Part shown: piece by piece, positions 1 through 7,792 of the stretch
How the letters are laid out: the number at the start of each line of letters is the position of its first letter
Numbering within the stretch: position 1 is the first letter of the stretch
From: CAYNYI01 sp964401455
GTDB taxonomy: Bacteria > Fibrobacterota > OXYB2-FULL-49-7 > CAYNYI01
Assembly (NCBI GenBank): GCA_964401455.1
Contig: CAYNYI010000028.1
Location: 1 to 29,191, forward strand
Direction: 5' to 3'
DNA length: 29,191 nt
The notes under the pieces: model-generated
The model's input: the letters and a program-made list of their open reading frames with translations, nothing else
The model's database searches: none
What the model was told of the DNA's origin: nothing
Program-made: the position numbers and the translations under genes

Positions 1-279
1 AAGTACTTCAGGGAGTTTTTTTTCTTCTTTTACTCTTCTTATCGAAGCTGCTTTTTCCGGATCTTTCAGTACCAGAGTATAGAAGCTTTTTATAGCCTCA
101 ATATGCAGATTAACTGTTTTATCCGCGTACTTTTCTATTAGTTCTGTAATATATTGAGAAAGATCTCCCGGTTTGATTTTCCCTGGATGATACGGAAACC
201 GGGAGGCCAGTCGGTTTACTGCGGAACAATAATTCCGGGCAGTATTTTTGCTAAAACCCTTTGCTGTGATCTGCGTCAT
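1..279 (-). CDS. Tyrosine recombinase/integrase, N-terminal part (cut by left edge)
   Basis: The minus-strand translation is a typical N-terminal SAM-like, core-binding domain of a tyrosine site-specific recombinase. It contains GFSKNTARNYCSAVNRL, then TVNLHIEAIKSFYTLVL, and runs off the window at VKEEKKLPEVL, the usual linker into the catalytic domain. The Arg-His-Arg-Tyr catalytic residues would lie outside the window, so activity cannot be judged. The first ATG in frame is at 279 but has no good ribosome binding site. The reading frame is open upstream to about 375, and residues before this ATG (GEIWASKL) still look like recombinase. An AGGAG at 355-359 stands 6 nt before an in-frame ATT (346-348) and 2 nt before an out-of-frame ATG (350-352). 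The true start is therefore uncertain, and a small 5' frameshift is possible. Whether it mobilises a local element is unknown. Confidence 0.72.
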   Translation of the reverse strand, partial: MTQITAKGFSKNTARNYCSAVNRLASRFPYHPGKIKPGDLSQYITELIEKYADKTVNLHIEAIKSFYTLVLKDPEKAASIRRVKEEKKLPEVL

Positions 280-496
280 CAGTTTTGATGCCCAGATTTC
301 CCCGAAATCTGGTGAACCTGCTTTTTCCCTTTTTACGGCGCTTTGAATACATGTCTCCTGTTTTTGATTTTAAAAGCCGTCACGATAAAACCCTATAGTA
401 TAATGTGCCGTATGCGTTAATAAATAATATATATACTGCGTCTCTAATTGTAAAGAGGTATATCGACTATTGGTTTTATGTGTTTATTATTACATT

Positions 497-512
497 CCCG
501 GGCAAGACCGGG
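497..512. terminator. Short GC-rich hairpin at the 3' end of the HtrA gene
   Basis: CCCGG and CCGGG pair around a 6-nt loop (502-507). The T run (513-517) follows on the plus strand and touches the stop codon of the minus-strand protease gene. It may end protease transcription, but a T tail is missing in that direction, so this is weak. Confidence 0.3.
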
Positions 513-515
513 TTT

Positions 516-1583
516 TTACCGGGAAACCGTGAGGCGGAGTTTGCTTATAATAATGCGGTTATTTCTGAGAGATTTTACAGTGACAATTTGTCCCGGTTTC
601 TTTTTTTCAAGTATGGACTGTAATTCATCGAATGTCCCTACTTTCTTGCCATCTATACTTATTATTATGTCGCCGAGAATTATATCCCCGAAAAAAGTGC
701 TTGAAATACCCCGCAGCCCGGCTTTATCAGCCGGTCCTCCGGGAACAATTTCCCGTATTATGACCCCGTCTATCCCGTTCCGGGCGGCAATATTGTCTCC
801 GAGAGCGGTTATTCCTATTGAGGGACGCAGGATTTTGCCGTATTCAATAAGCTGCGGCACGACTTGTTCGACAGTATTGACGGGAACCGCGAAACCGATT
901 CCCGCGCTTGAACCGCTCGGACTGAGGATAGCCGTATTAATTCCGATAAGCTCAGCGTGAGAGTCCAGAAGAGGGCCCCCCGAATTCCCGGGATTTATAG
1001 CCGCGTCAGTCTGGATTACATTTTTTATTGTGCGTCCGTTTACCGATTTTATCTCCCTTCCAAGGGCGCTGATGATCCCGGTCGTAAGTGTCTGGTCCAG
1101 TCCGAAGGGGTTACCGATAGCGAGGACTTTTCTGCCTACCCGGAGTCCGGCTGTGCGCCCCCTTTTTATCGGTGTGAGCTTTTCCGCCGGAGCTTTGATT
1201 TTAATAACGGCAATATCGTTTGAGGGTTCTATTCCGGTTATTTCCGCCGGAAAAACCGACTGATCACTCAGAGTAACGGACAATCTTTCCGCTCCCTGGA
1301 CAACATGATAGTTCGTGACTATATGGCCTTTTTTGTCCCAGACAAAGCCGCTGCCCGAACCTTGGGGAATTTCGAACACATTCATTGAGAAGATATCCCA
1401 TTTTATCCTTTTGCTTGTAATAAAAACAACCGAGGGTGACGCATTCTCAAAGACAGAAATGCTGTTTTTTTCATCCTCAAGAAGCCATTTATCCGGGACT
1501 GCGGCTGCGGTAAGGAAAAATAAAATAATAATTGTAATGAGTCTCGCTGAACAGTTCACAAAAAACTCCGGAAATATTTGCAT
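516..1583 (-). CDS. HtrA/Deg-family trypsin-like serine protease with one PDZ domain
   Basis: This is a 355-residue periplasmic quality-control protease. An N-terminal hydrophobic stretch (about residues 15-29) is a signal peptide or signal anchor. The chymotrypsin-fold domain follows with a complete triad: His93 in TNYHVV, Asp123 in SNDIAVI and Ser201 in GNSGGPL. A single PDZ domain covers about residues 255-350. One PDZ and a membrane anchor resemble DegS or Gram-positive HtrA more than the two-PDZ DegP. By family, it cleaves misfolded envelope proteins or signals envelope stress; its substrate is not shown. It stands alone on the minus strand, divergent from the DUF5610 gene. The ATG at 1583 is the only start that keeps the hydrophobic segment, but no clear Shine-Dalgarno is visible. 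Family assignment is secure; the exact subfamily is not. Confidence 0.93.
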   Translation of the reverse strand: MQIFPEFFVNCSARLITIIILFFLTAAAVPDKWLLEDEKNSISVFENASPSVVFITSKRIKWDIFSMNVFEIPQGSGSGFVWDKKGHIVTNYHVVQGAERLSVTLSDQSVFPAEITGIEPSNDIAVIKIKAPAEKLTPIKRGRTAGLRVGRKVLAIGNPFGLDQTLTTGIISALGREIKSVNGRTIKNVIQTDAAINPGNSGGPLLDSHAELIGINTAILSPSGSSAGIGFAVPVNTVEQVVPQLIEYGKILRPSIGITALGDNIAARNGIDGVIIREIVPGGPADKAGLRGISSTFFGDIILGDIIISIDGKKVGTFDELQSILEKKKPGQIVTVKSLRNNRIIISKLRLTVSR

Positions 1584-1681
1584 CAGGATTGATTTATTAA
1601 CAGACTGTAAGATAAAAATGTAATTATCCGTTATGAAAGAAAAAATTCATATGATATTAATGAAAAAATTTAAGAAAACAT

Positions 1682-1710
1682 TAAAGATTCCTTCAGGTTT
1701 CTGCCGATAT
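1682..1710 (+). promoter_or_regulatory. Possible sigma28 (FliA-type) promoter
   Basis: TAAAGATT (1682-1689) and GCCGATAT (1703-1710) closely match the flagellar sigma28 consensus TAAAGTTT and GCCGATAA. The spacer is 13 nt instead of the usual 11. The site lies 45 nt before the DUF5610 start. The spacing makes it tentative. Confidence 0.35.
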
Positions 1711-1754
1711 CAATAAAGAATGCGGAAAAAAAAGGTTTTAACAAGGAGATTAGA

Positions 1755-2576
1755 ATGGATATCACAGCTCTATTAACAAACACAGCCCTTTATAACAGCA
1801 ATACGTCAATTTCCACAGACGAAAGAAGTCTGCAGAACAGCCCGGCAAAGTCATCCGGCCGTGTTCAGCAGGACCCGTTTTCATCTATGCCGGATTTTTC
1901 AGCGGGAAAACTTAATATATATGATAACGCGGTTCCCTCTGCGAAATCTTCAGCCGCTGCCCCTTCATATAATGAATACGGCGCTTATGCGGCCGGATAT
2001 CTTAAAGAAGACTTGTCGATAGAATATACCACAAAAGACGGCGATACTGTGCAGATAGAGTATTCCCGTGAACAATATGCTGAATATTCGGCTTATGCTT
2101 CCGTTTCCGGGGCCGAAAACCATGAGAGCGGTAATGCTTTGTCTGATATAAAGCAATTTATGGAATCGGCAAAAGAGGGGATCCTTAAAGCCATGGCCTC
2201 ATCTCAGGGCGGCGTTTGGGAATCAATCGCGAAAGCTAACGGAATTGATATAACAGGCGGTACAGAAGAAACCGGGGATGATTACTGGAGCCCGGAAAAT
2301 ACTTCCCAAAGAATAGTGGATTTCGCGATGCAGTTTATCGATTCTTTTGAGGGCGAAGATGAGGAATTCTTTGAGATAATAAAAGGCGCCGTAAAGAAAG
2401 GCTTTGATGAAGCGAGAGGAATGATCGGTGAAATGAATGAAGAGACCGATAATAAAGTTAACAAGACATATGAACTGGTAATGGAAAAATTTGACGCGAT
2501 TCAAAAAGAAAGAGCCGCGGGCAAAGACAGTGTCGCGGCTTATGCAGAAGAACAGGCCGCACAAATGGCGGCCTGA
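1755..2576 (+). CDS. DUF5610-type protein of unknown function
   Basis: This is a 273-residue protein with no signal peptide and no membrane segment. Residues 1-75 are low complexity, rich in Ser, Asn and Ala. Residues about 176-250 (YWSPENTSQRIVDFAMQFI, then a helical IKGAVKKGFDEARGMIG stretch) match my memory of the DUF5610 family, which has no assigned biochemical function. The N-terminal composition resembles proteins exported without a cleaved signal or attached to flagellar parts, but this is inference. AGGAG at 1743-1747 lies 7 nt before the ATG and fixes the start. A sigma28-like promoter sits upstream. The gene is convergent with rpsT, with only 12 nt between the stop codons. Confidence 0.75.
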   Translation: MDITALLTNTALYNSNTSISTDERSLQNSPAKSSGRVQQDPFSSMPDFSAGKLNIYDNAVPSAKSSAAAPSYNEYGAYAAGYLKEDLSIEYTTKDGDTVQIEYSREQYAEYSAYASVSGAENHESGNALSDIKQFMESAKEGILKAMASSQGGVWESIAKANGIDITGGTEETGDDYWSPENTSQRIVDFAMQFIDSFEGEDEEFFEIIKGAVKKGFDEARGMIGEMNEETDNKVNKTYELVMEKFDAIQKERAAGKDSVAAYAEEQAAQMAA

Positions 2577-2588
2577 AGCTGAAACCTG

Positions 2589-2855
2589 TCAGGAATTTTT
2601 ACCGGTTGTATTGAACCGGCGCATAACTTTTGACTTGGTATTAGAAGCCTTGTTTTTCTTTATCACGTTTTTTCTGGCAAGCTTGTCGACGAAAGAGAAA
2701 TAATCGTCGGCGAGCTTTTTTCTTTCGTCCAGAGTCTTGGCTTCATCAAGCACCTTTTTTTCCATAGTGTGGAGCCGGCTTCTCGCCGATCTGTTGGAAA
2801 CGCGGGCTTTGGTGCTCGTGCGGATGCGCTTAATGCACGATTTGTGATGTGGCAA
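2589..2855 (-). CDS. rpsT: 30S ribosomal protein S20
   Basis: This is an 88-residue, Lys/Arg-rich helical protein matching S20, which binds 16S rRNA in the body of the small subunit. The start (HKSCIKRIRTS) and the C-terminal KKNKASNTKSKVMRRF stretch are the conserved S20 signatures, and length is normal. The initiator is TTG (2853-2855) with AGGAG at 2862-2866, 6 nt away. A rare UUG start is also known for E. coli rpsT, where weak initiation belongs to autoregulation, so the same control is plausible. It lies 72 nt downstream of rpoD and has its own good promoter overlapping the rpoD stop codon. It can therefore be expressed both from the dnaG-rpoD transcript and independently. Confidence 0.94.
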   Translation of the reverse strand: MPHHKSCIKRIRTSTKARVSNRSARSRLHTMEKKVLDEAKTLDERKKLADDYFSFVDKLARKNVIKKNKASNTKSKVMRRFNTTGKNS

Positions 2856-2902
2856 AATAATCTCCTGCTTATAAAAGTGTTAACTGTCTTTTAACGGGGT
2901 AT

Positions 2903-2931
2903 AAAATATATTATTAGCCCGCAGAAGTCAA
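2903..2931 (-). promoter_or_regulatory. Sigma70-type promoter for rpsT
   Basis: On the minus strand, TTGACT (2926-2931) and TATTTT (2903-2908) are separated by 17 nt. The -35 element overlaps the rpoD stop codon. The predicted leader before the TTG start is about 40 nt. Confidence 0.55.
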
Positions 2932-4145
2932 ACTGTATCTTTCAAGAGGCTTCTTTTTCTGGGATGAGATAATTTGCGGAGCGCGCTTGCTTCTATCTGG
3001 CGTACTCTTTCTCTCGAAATTTCAAGATTCTCTCCTACATCTTTCAATGTCCGCGCCTTGTCGTCCATGAGCCCGAACCGGAGTATAATTATTTCTTTCT
3101 CGCTTTCGGTCAGGTCTTCGAGAATTCCAAGAAGCCTTTCTCTTGTATCATTACGGCGATTGTTAGCTTCCGGGTCTTCCGCGTTTTTATCTTCAATAAT
3201 GTCGTGCAGAGAAACATCTGAATTGTCATCAAAGCATTTTTTATCCATCGAAAGACCGCTGTACTCCATACTCCGGGCATAATCAACTTTTTCTCTTGTC
3301 ATTTTTAAAGACTCGGCAATCTCGGAAGAAGAGGGGGTTCTGCCTTTTTCCTGAAGAAAACTGTCTGAGAAAATGGAAATTTTTCTCTGCATCTCGACTA
3401 TATTTGACGGAATGCGTATAAGTTTGGATCTTTCAGTAATAGATCTTGTTATGGACTGCTTAATCCACCAGGTAGCATAGGTGCTGAATTTGAAGCCTTT
3501 TTTATAGTCGTAAGTTTCAATAGCCCTTATAAGGCCCAGATTACCTTCCTGAATAAGGTCACCGAGGTCCTCTTTTTTTCTTGAGTATTTTTTTGCCACG
3601 CTTACGACAAGCCTACTGTTAGACTCAACAAGTTTATTGTGTATAATTTGCCGTTTGCGGAGCGCTTCTTTAAACTCTGTGATTCTGTCTTGTGAATCAC
3701 GGCTTGATCTATTGTCCAGAAATCCGTCAATTAGCCTGTTCAGAATTTTCCCGCTAATTCCAAAGTCCCGGCATTTTTCCGATATCTCTCTTTGATTGTC
3801 CGCAATTTTCTGGTAAATCAGCTTGGCGGGTATTGATGTTTTCCGAAGGCTCTTTAATTTCTTTTTTTCTCTTTGTATTTCCTGATACAACTTTTTGATC
3901 TCATCGGTTTTTCCCTCAAGCGAGCCGGCTCTTTCAGCGTCTTCTTCGTCTTCGGAGCCCATGATCAGTATCTCATTTATTGTTTTTTCCGATGAAAAGA
4001 GTATGCCTGTTATCTTTTCGTTGATTTGTTCGAGCTTTTTTGCTGTGTCAACTTCTTCTTCTTTTGTAAGGAGGGGGATTTTTGAAATATTCTTAAGATA
4101 GAGACAGACCGGATTGTAATTATTCGCTGATCTTGGTTTCTGCAT
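2928..4145 (-). CDS. rpoD: RNA polymerase sigma70-family factor, RpoD-like (dnaG-linked)
   Basis: This 405-residue sigma factor directs core RNA polymerase to promoters. Region 1.2 is at about residues 10-40. A charged helical insert fills 44-160. Region 2 is at about 170-245 with DLIQEGNLGLIRAIE and STYATWWIKQ. Region 3 is at 250-325. Region 4 is at 337-400 and ends in a helix-turn-helix with ISRERVRQIEASALRKL. Region 1.1 is absent. It follows dnaG by 27 nt in the classical macromolecular-synthesis order, which supports a housekeeping role. However, a second full factor of the FCB primary type is encoded at 17646-18503, so this one could be group 1 or a group 2 alternative. The -35 and -10 recognition helices look intact. 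Confidence 0.9.
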   Translation of the reverse strand: MQKPRSANNYNPVCLYLKNISKIPLLTKEEEVDTAKKLEQINEKITGILFSSEKTINEILIMGSEDEEDAERAGSLEGKTDEIKKLYQEIQREKKKLKSLRKTSIPAKLIYQKIADNQREISEKCRDFGISGKILNRLIDGFLDNRSSRDSQDRITEFKEALRKRQIIHNKLVESNSRLVVSVAKKYSRKKEDLGDLIQEGNLGLIRAIETYDYKKGFKFSTYATWWIKQSITRSITERSKLIRIPSNIVEMQRKISIFSDSFLQEKGRTPSSSEIAESLKMTREKVDYARSMEYSGLSMDKKCFDDNSDVSLHDIIEDKNAEDPEANNRRNDTRERLLGILEDLTESEKEIIILRFGLMDDKARTLKDVGENLEISRERVRQIEASALRKLSHPRKRSLLKDTV

Positions 4146-4172
4146 TATTCCCCCCTTTTTCCTCGTTTGGAA

Positions 4173-5903
4173 TTATGTTTCTTCTAAACTGATACGATTG
4201 AATTTAAGCCTGATTTTCTCTCTTTCGGTTTCATTTGAAGCGTTTCGGTATTTTATAAGAAGTTCTTCCAGATCTTTTTTTCTTTTTCTTTCTTTAAATC
4301 TTTTTTTTATTTCTGACAGGTCTTTCTCAAAATTTTCATCCCCGTCCTCTGCATTAATTATTATTCCGCTTACCGTGTTTTTCAGCTGTTCATTTTCCAG
4401 CGAATCCAGAATACCCTCCGGTTTGCCGCCGTTTTTTATGTGAAAATAGATTCCGGATGTGTGCCCTGAAATAATTTGTTTTTCTCCCAGCGCATTTTCT
4501 ATCTCATTAATTTTGTCTGGATACCTGAGAAGCAGCATAATAAGCGCTTTTTCCTCAGGTTTTAAATCAGCTTCATTGACTTTAACTTCCTCAGTAATTC
4601 TCTCTCTTGCCGGGGTCCTGTTTTTCTTGAGAAGCCCCTGGAGATGCTCTTCTTTAAGGCTGAGCCTCTCTGCTGCTTTTTTAAGATATTCATCCCTTAT
4701 TATATCATTGGTTAGTCCCGAAAGAAGTCTTGTGATTTTTTCCGCCGCTTTTTGTTTCTCATGGGGTGAAGAAGAAGGGCCGGTGTTTGATGCGGTTAAA
4801 ATAAAATCAACAAAGTCAATCTTGTTTTTTTTCATGAATTCCCTGATGCCCTCTTCACCGCTGTGTCTCATAAATGAATCGGGGTCCTCACCCGGGGGAA
4901 GTATCACCGCCTCGGTATTGAGCCCCGCCGGCAGCAGGGTCTCAAAGGCCCTTTCTGCGGCTTTCAGACCTGCCGGGTCTCCATCATAGAGAGTTACGGC
5001 ATTTTTCGCGTATCGCCTTATTAGGGCGCTCTGAGAAGGAGTGAGTGCCGTACCGAGCGCGGCGCATATATTCTTGAGTCCGCCCTGATAGCATATATGG
5101 TAGTCCATATATCCCTCTACAAGAACGCAGGCGTCTTCTCTTCTGATAAAATCACGTGATTCGCAGAGACCGTAAAGATGTTTTCCTTTTACATAGACTG
5201 CGGTCTCATTTGTGTTCAGGTATTTTGGGACACCCCCTTTTTTCAGGTTTCGTCCTCCAAAGGCCAGGACGAGTCCCGACTGGTTCCTTATGGGGAACAT
5301 CAGTCTTGTCCGGAATCTGTCAAAGAACCTGCCGTTTTTTTCGGATAGAAGCCCGGCTTCAAAAATATCTTTTTCCCGGAACCCTGCTTTGTTTAAGTAA
5401 TTCAGCAGGCTGTTCCAGCTGTCGGGCGCGAACCCTATTTTAAACTTTTCTACCGTTTTTCGGGTAATCCCTCTGCCGATCAGGTAATCCTGTACCGGTT
5501 TGCCCTCCGCGGAAAGGAGTTTTTTACAGAAAAAGTCCGCCGCGTAGTCGTTTATTTTATAAAAAATGTCAGTTTTTCGGTCTTCATTCTGCCATCCGCC
5601 TGAATTTTCATACTCGGAAATGTCCACATTGGCGAAAGAGGCGCATATTCTGACTGCCTCCGGGAAACCGACACCCTCAATCTCTCTGATAAATCCGAAA
5701 ATATCCCCGGCTTTTCCGCAGCCGAAACACTTGTAAATGCCTTTTCCCGGGCTTACAGTAAAAGAAGGGGTCTTTTCCTTATGGAAAGGGCAAAGACCTT
5801 TCAAATTTGCTCCCGCAGGCCTTAATTCTACGTATCTGGATGCGAGAGCACCGATATCAGCAGAATTTTTTATTTGCTCCAGTATATTATCCGGTATTTT
5901 CAT
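4173..5903 (-). CDS. dnaG: DNA primase
   Basis: This 576-residue primase makes RNA primers at the replication fork together with DnaB helicase. The N-terminal CHC2 zinc finger is complete (Cys38, His41, Cys59, Cys62, in LCPFHKEKTPSFTVSP and YKCFGCGKAGD). The Toprim catalytic core spans about residues 256-340, with EGYMD (263-267) and DGDPAG (307-312) carrying the metal-binding acidic residues. The C-terminal part, rich in Lys and Glu, would be the helicase-binding region. Length is usual for the family, and the start matches other DnaG proteins. It heads the minus-strand dnaG-rpoD unit behind a near-consensus promoter at 6009-6037. Confidence 0.97.
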   Translation of the reverse strand: MKIPDNILEQIKNSADIGALASRYVELRPAGANLKGLCPFHKEKTPSFTVSPGKGIYKCFGCGKAGDIFGFIREIEGVGFPEAVRICASFANVDISEYENSGGWQNEDRKTDIFYKINDYAADFFCKKLLSAEGKPVQDYLIGRGITRKTVEKFKIGFAPDSWNSLLNYLNKAGFREKDIFEAGLLSEKNGRFFDRFRTRLMFPIRNQSGLVLAFGGRNLKKGGVPKYLNTNETAVYVKGKHLYGLCESRDFIRREDACVLVEGYMDYHICYQGGLKNICAALGTALTPSQSALIRRYAKNAVTLYDGDPAGLKAAERAFETLLPAGLNTEAVILPPGEDPDSFMRHSGEEGIREFMKKNKIDFVDFILTASNTGPSSSPHEKQKAAEKITRLLSGLTNDIIRDEYLKKAAERLSLKEEHLQGLLKKNRTPARERITEEVKVNEADLKPEEKALIMLLLRYPDKINEIENALGEKQIISGHTSGIYFHIKNGGKPEGILDSLENEQLKNTVSGIIINAEDGDENFEKDLSEIKKRFKERKRKKDLEELLIKYRNASNETEREKIRLKFNRISLEET

Positions 5904-5975
5904 TTGCTGTTTTCCTGTTGGTCTGCAGCAGGACCGGTTTTATCAGGTTTTTCGGAATTATCAGGATTGTTAAAG

Positions 5976-6008
5976 AACGGTAAAAACGTAAATTTCGTCT
6001 CTACCGTT
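5976..6008. repeat. Inverted repeat with ACCGT-type motifs in the dnaG leader
   Basis: AACGGTA (5976-5982) and TACCGTT (6002-6008) are an inverted pair with a 19-nt gap. A further ACCGTAAA copy lies at 6021-6028, inside the dnaG promoter spacer. The repeats flank the predicted dnaG start point and may bind a regulator; this is inference. Confidence 0.35.
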
Positions 6009-6037
6009 AAAATAGGCAAAACCGTAAAGTTTGTCAA
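6009..6037 (-). promoter_or_regulatory. Sigma70-type promoter for dnaG-rpoD
   Basis: On the minus strand, a perfect -35 TTGACA (6032-6037) is followed after 17 nt by TATTTT (6009-6014). Transcription would start near 6002, leaving a leader of about 100 nt before the dnaG ATG. Confidence 0.62.
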
Positions 6038-6072
6038 GCTAATAATCCTTGTAAATTAATTAATATTTACTA

Positions 6073-6101
6073 TTGTTTATTTTTTCAACATTTGATATAA
6101 T
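6073..6101 (+). promoter_or_regulatory. Sigma70-type promoter for the response-regulator pair
   Basis: TTGTTT (6073-6078), a 17-nt spacer and a perfect TATAAT (6096-6101) precede the ATG at 6127 by 25 nt. It is divergent from the dnaG promoter; the two -35 elements are 35 nt apart. Confidence 0.62.
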
Positions 6102-6126
6102 TTAATAAATCAATGATGGGAAGTCT

Positions 6127-6711
6127 ATGAAAAAAGTATTCTCACCCGCCGATGTAGCGGGCATATGTCATGTAAGCAAACCGACTGTCCACCACTGGAT
6201 AGATACGGGAAAGCTCAAATCGATTCAGCTACCCAACGGTTATAAAAAAATTGAGTATGACGAGCTGTCCCGTTTTCTTGAGCAGGCCAATATAAAAAAC
6301 CCTTTCGAAGAGGAAAGAGAAAAAAATAATACCATATTGATTGTAGATGACGAAGAGTATATGGTTGAGTTTCTCAAGTCGGTAGCCGAAGAGACTGCTT
6401 CGGAAAATGGATGCGGGGATTACAGGATTGAGACCGCGCATGACGGTATGGACGCCGCTCTCAAAATCGGTGTGCTGAAGCCGGACCTTGTAATGCTTGA
6501 CGTTATGATGCCCGGTATGGACGGATTTGAGGTCTGCAGCAAAATAAGGGACAACCCTGAACTTGATGATGTGAGCATCATAATTATTACCGGACTGTAT
6601 GATGAAACCATGCAGGATAATGTTAAAAAATACAGGCTCATGAAAATTCTTCAGAAGCCGATAGATATTGACGAAATTAAAACGCTGATAACGAGGGCGG
6701 TTTTTATCTGA
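6127..6711 (+). CDS. Excisionase/MerR-type HTH fused to a response-regulator receiver domain
   Basis: This is a 194-residue protein with an unusual order. Residues 1-52 form a MerR/excisionase-family helix-turn-helix (FSPADVAGICHVSKPTVHHW, then a DTGKL wing). Residues about 68-192 are a receiver domain with Asp74-Asp75 for metal, Asp125 as phosphoacceptor in VMLDVMMPGMDG, Thr155 and Lys177, so it appears phosphorylatable. Typical response regulators carry the DNA-binding part at the C-terminus; here it is N-terminal. It probably binds DNA under control of a histidine kinase not adjacent to it. It is followed after 36 nt by a single-domain receiver protein, which may share or drain phosphate. 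Function beyond this is unknown. The start is supported by the HTH beginning at residue 3; the RBS (GGGAAG) is weak. Confidence 0.88.
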   Translation: MKKVFSPADVAGICHVSKPTVHHWIDTGKLKSIQLPNGYKKIEYDELSRFLEQANIKNPFEEEREKNNTILIVDDEEYMVEFLKSVAEETASENGCGDYRIETAHDGMDAALKIGVLKPDLVMLDVMMPGMDGFEVCSKIRDNPELDDVSIIIITGLYDETMQDNVKKYRLMKILQKPIDIDEIKTLITRAVFI

Positions 6712-6747
6712 TTATATTTTTAACTGTTTTACCGATAAGGAGAAAAT

Positions 6748-7116
6748 TTGCGCATTCTAATTGCGGATGATGATCCTGATATAAGGGTTATTATAAGAAG
6801 GTTTCTTCAGAAAGACAACTATTCTTTCACCGAAGCGGCCGATGGCCAGGAAGCTCTGGAAAAAATATCCGAACGGGCACCAGACCTTGTTATTCTTGAT
6901 ATTATGATGCCCTTCATGGATGGTATAACCTTTCTGAAGAAAAGTTCGGGGCTTTTAAAAGAAAAAAACATCCCTGTTATAGTGGTTACCGCTTTGAAAG
7001 ATATTAATTCTTATGAACTCGGTGAGGATTTTGACGCAGCGGACATACTCATAAAACCATTCGAAAGGGATATTCTCTCAGAAAAAGTAAGGCATGCCCT
7101 GAGTATAAGGGAATAA
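6748..7116 (+). CDS. Single-domain response regulator (CheY-like receiver)
   Basis: This 122-residue protein is one receiver domain with no output domain. Acidic residues Asp7-Asp8-Asp9, phosphoacceptor Asp51 (VILDIMMPFMDG), Thr81 and Lys103 are all in place. The start is TTG (6748-6750) with AAGGAG (6737-6742) 5 nt upstream; no ATG fits. It is second in an operon with the HTH-receiver protein, and its stop abuts the stop of the convergent DJ-1 gene at 7117. It may act by protein contact or as a phosphate sink; its kinase is not identifiable here. Confidence 0.9.
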   Translation: MRILIADDDPDIRVIIRRFLQKDNYSFTEAADGQEALEKISERAPDLVILDIMMPFMDGITFLKKSSGLLKEKNIPVIVVTALKDINSYELGEDFDAADILIKPFERDILSEKVRHALSIRE

Positions 7117-7665
7117 TCAGTTGTTCCGGTAAAGAATCTTTGCCCCGACTTCATGCGATTTTTCTATTCCCGTGATTTTTGCGGTGACCGCCAGCGCGAA
7201 AGGAACGGCTGTTCCTGCTGCGCGCGATGTTATGATATTTCCGTCCTCGCATACATCGGATTCCAGTATTTCGGCTCCTTCAAGGTACTTTTCATTTCCC
7301 GGAAAGCAGACAGCCTTTCGGCCTTTCAGTATTCCGGCTTTACCGAGTATGGACGGCGCGGCGCAGATGGCTCCTATGATTTTTTCCTTTTCATAATAAT
7401 ACATAAGAATCTCATTTGTTTTACCGCAGTTTCTCAGGTCTGCTGTACCCGGCCCGCCCGGAAGAATAAGCGCGTCTGCGTCTTTTGATACTTTTTCAAT
7501 AGGGGTAAGGGAGGCTATCGTGATCCCGTGCGAGCCTTTTACAATGGTTTTTCCGGTACGGGAAACGCAGTCTACTTCTATTTCCGCCCTGCGGAGAATA
7601 TCTATTACCGTTACGGCTTCTATTTCCTCGAAACCATCTGTAAGTATAATAACAGCTTTTTTCAT
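7117..7665 (-). CDS. DJ-1/PfpI family protein
   Basis: This 182-residue protein has the DJ-1/ThiJ/PfpI flavodoxin-like fold. The start VIILTDGFEEIEAV contains the conserved acidic residues (Glu14/15), and the nucleophile elbow is Cys101 in GAICAAPSILG. DADALILPGGPGTADLR is another family signature. Members include deglycase-like, chaperone and glutathione-independent glyoxalase proteins; the substrate here cannot be told. I chose the ATG at 7665 because AAGGAG lies just before it. A longer reading from TTG at 7731 would start inside the -35 box. The gene is monocistronic on the minus strand. Confidence 0.92.
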   Translation of the reverse strand: MKKAVIILTDGFEEIEAVTVIDILRRAEIEVDCVSRTGKTIVKGSHGITIASLTPIEKVSKDADALILPGGPGTADLRNCGKTNEILMYYYEKEKIIGAICAAPSILGKAGILKGRKAVCFPGNEKYLEGAEILESDVCEDGNIITSRAAGTAVPFALAVTAKITGIEKSHEVGAKILYRNN

Positions 7666-7702
7666 TTTTTCTCCTTTTTTTATGCTGTTGTTTTCTTTGA
7701 AA

Positions 7703-7731
7703 GATATAATATTGGTTGCCCCGGCCGTCAA
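7703..7731 (-). promoter_or_regulatory. Sigma70-type promoter for the DJ-1 gene
   Basis: On the minus strand, TTGACG (7726-7731) and TATATC (7703-7708) are separated by 17 nt. The start point would be near 7696, about 30 nt before the chosen ATG. Confidence 0.5.
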
Positions 7732-7738
7732 TAGAAAA

Positions 7739-7765
7739 CGCCCCGCTTTTTAAAAAAGCGGGGCG
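7739..7765 (-). terminator. Intrinsic terminator of the amt-glnK-exported protein operon
   Basis: A nearly perfect 27-nt palindrome with arms CGCCCCGCTTTTT and AAAAAGCGGGGCG is followed on the minus strand by TTTTCTATT. It lies 27 nt after the stop of the small exported protein gene. Confidence 0.85.
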
Positions 7766-7792
7766 TCTGTTATTTATGGTATTAAGGAAAAA

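Noticed and set aside
7666..7731. N-terminal extension of the DJ-1 gene from TTG 7731
   Set aside because: It would begin inside the promoter, and the Shine-Dalgarno points to ATG 7665.
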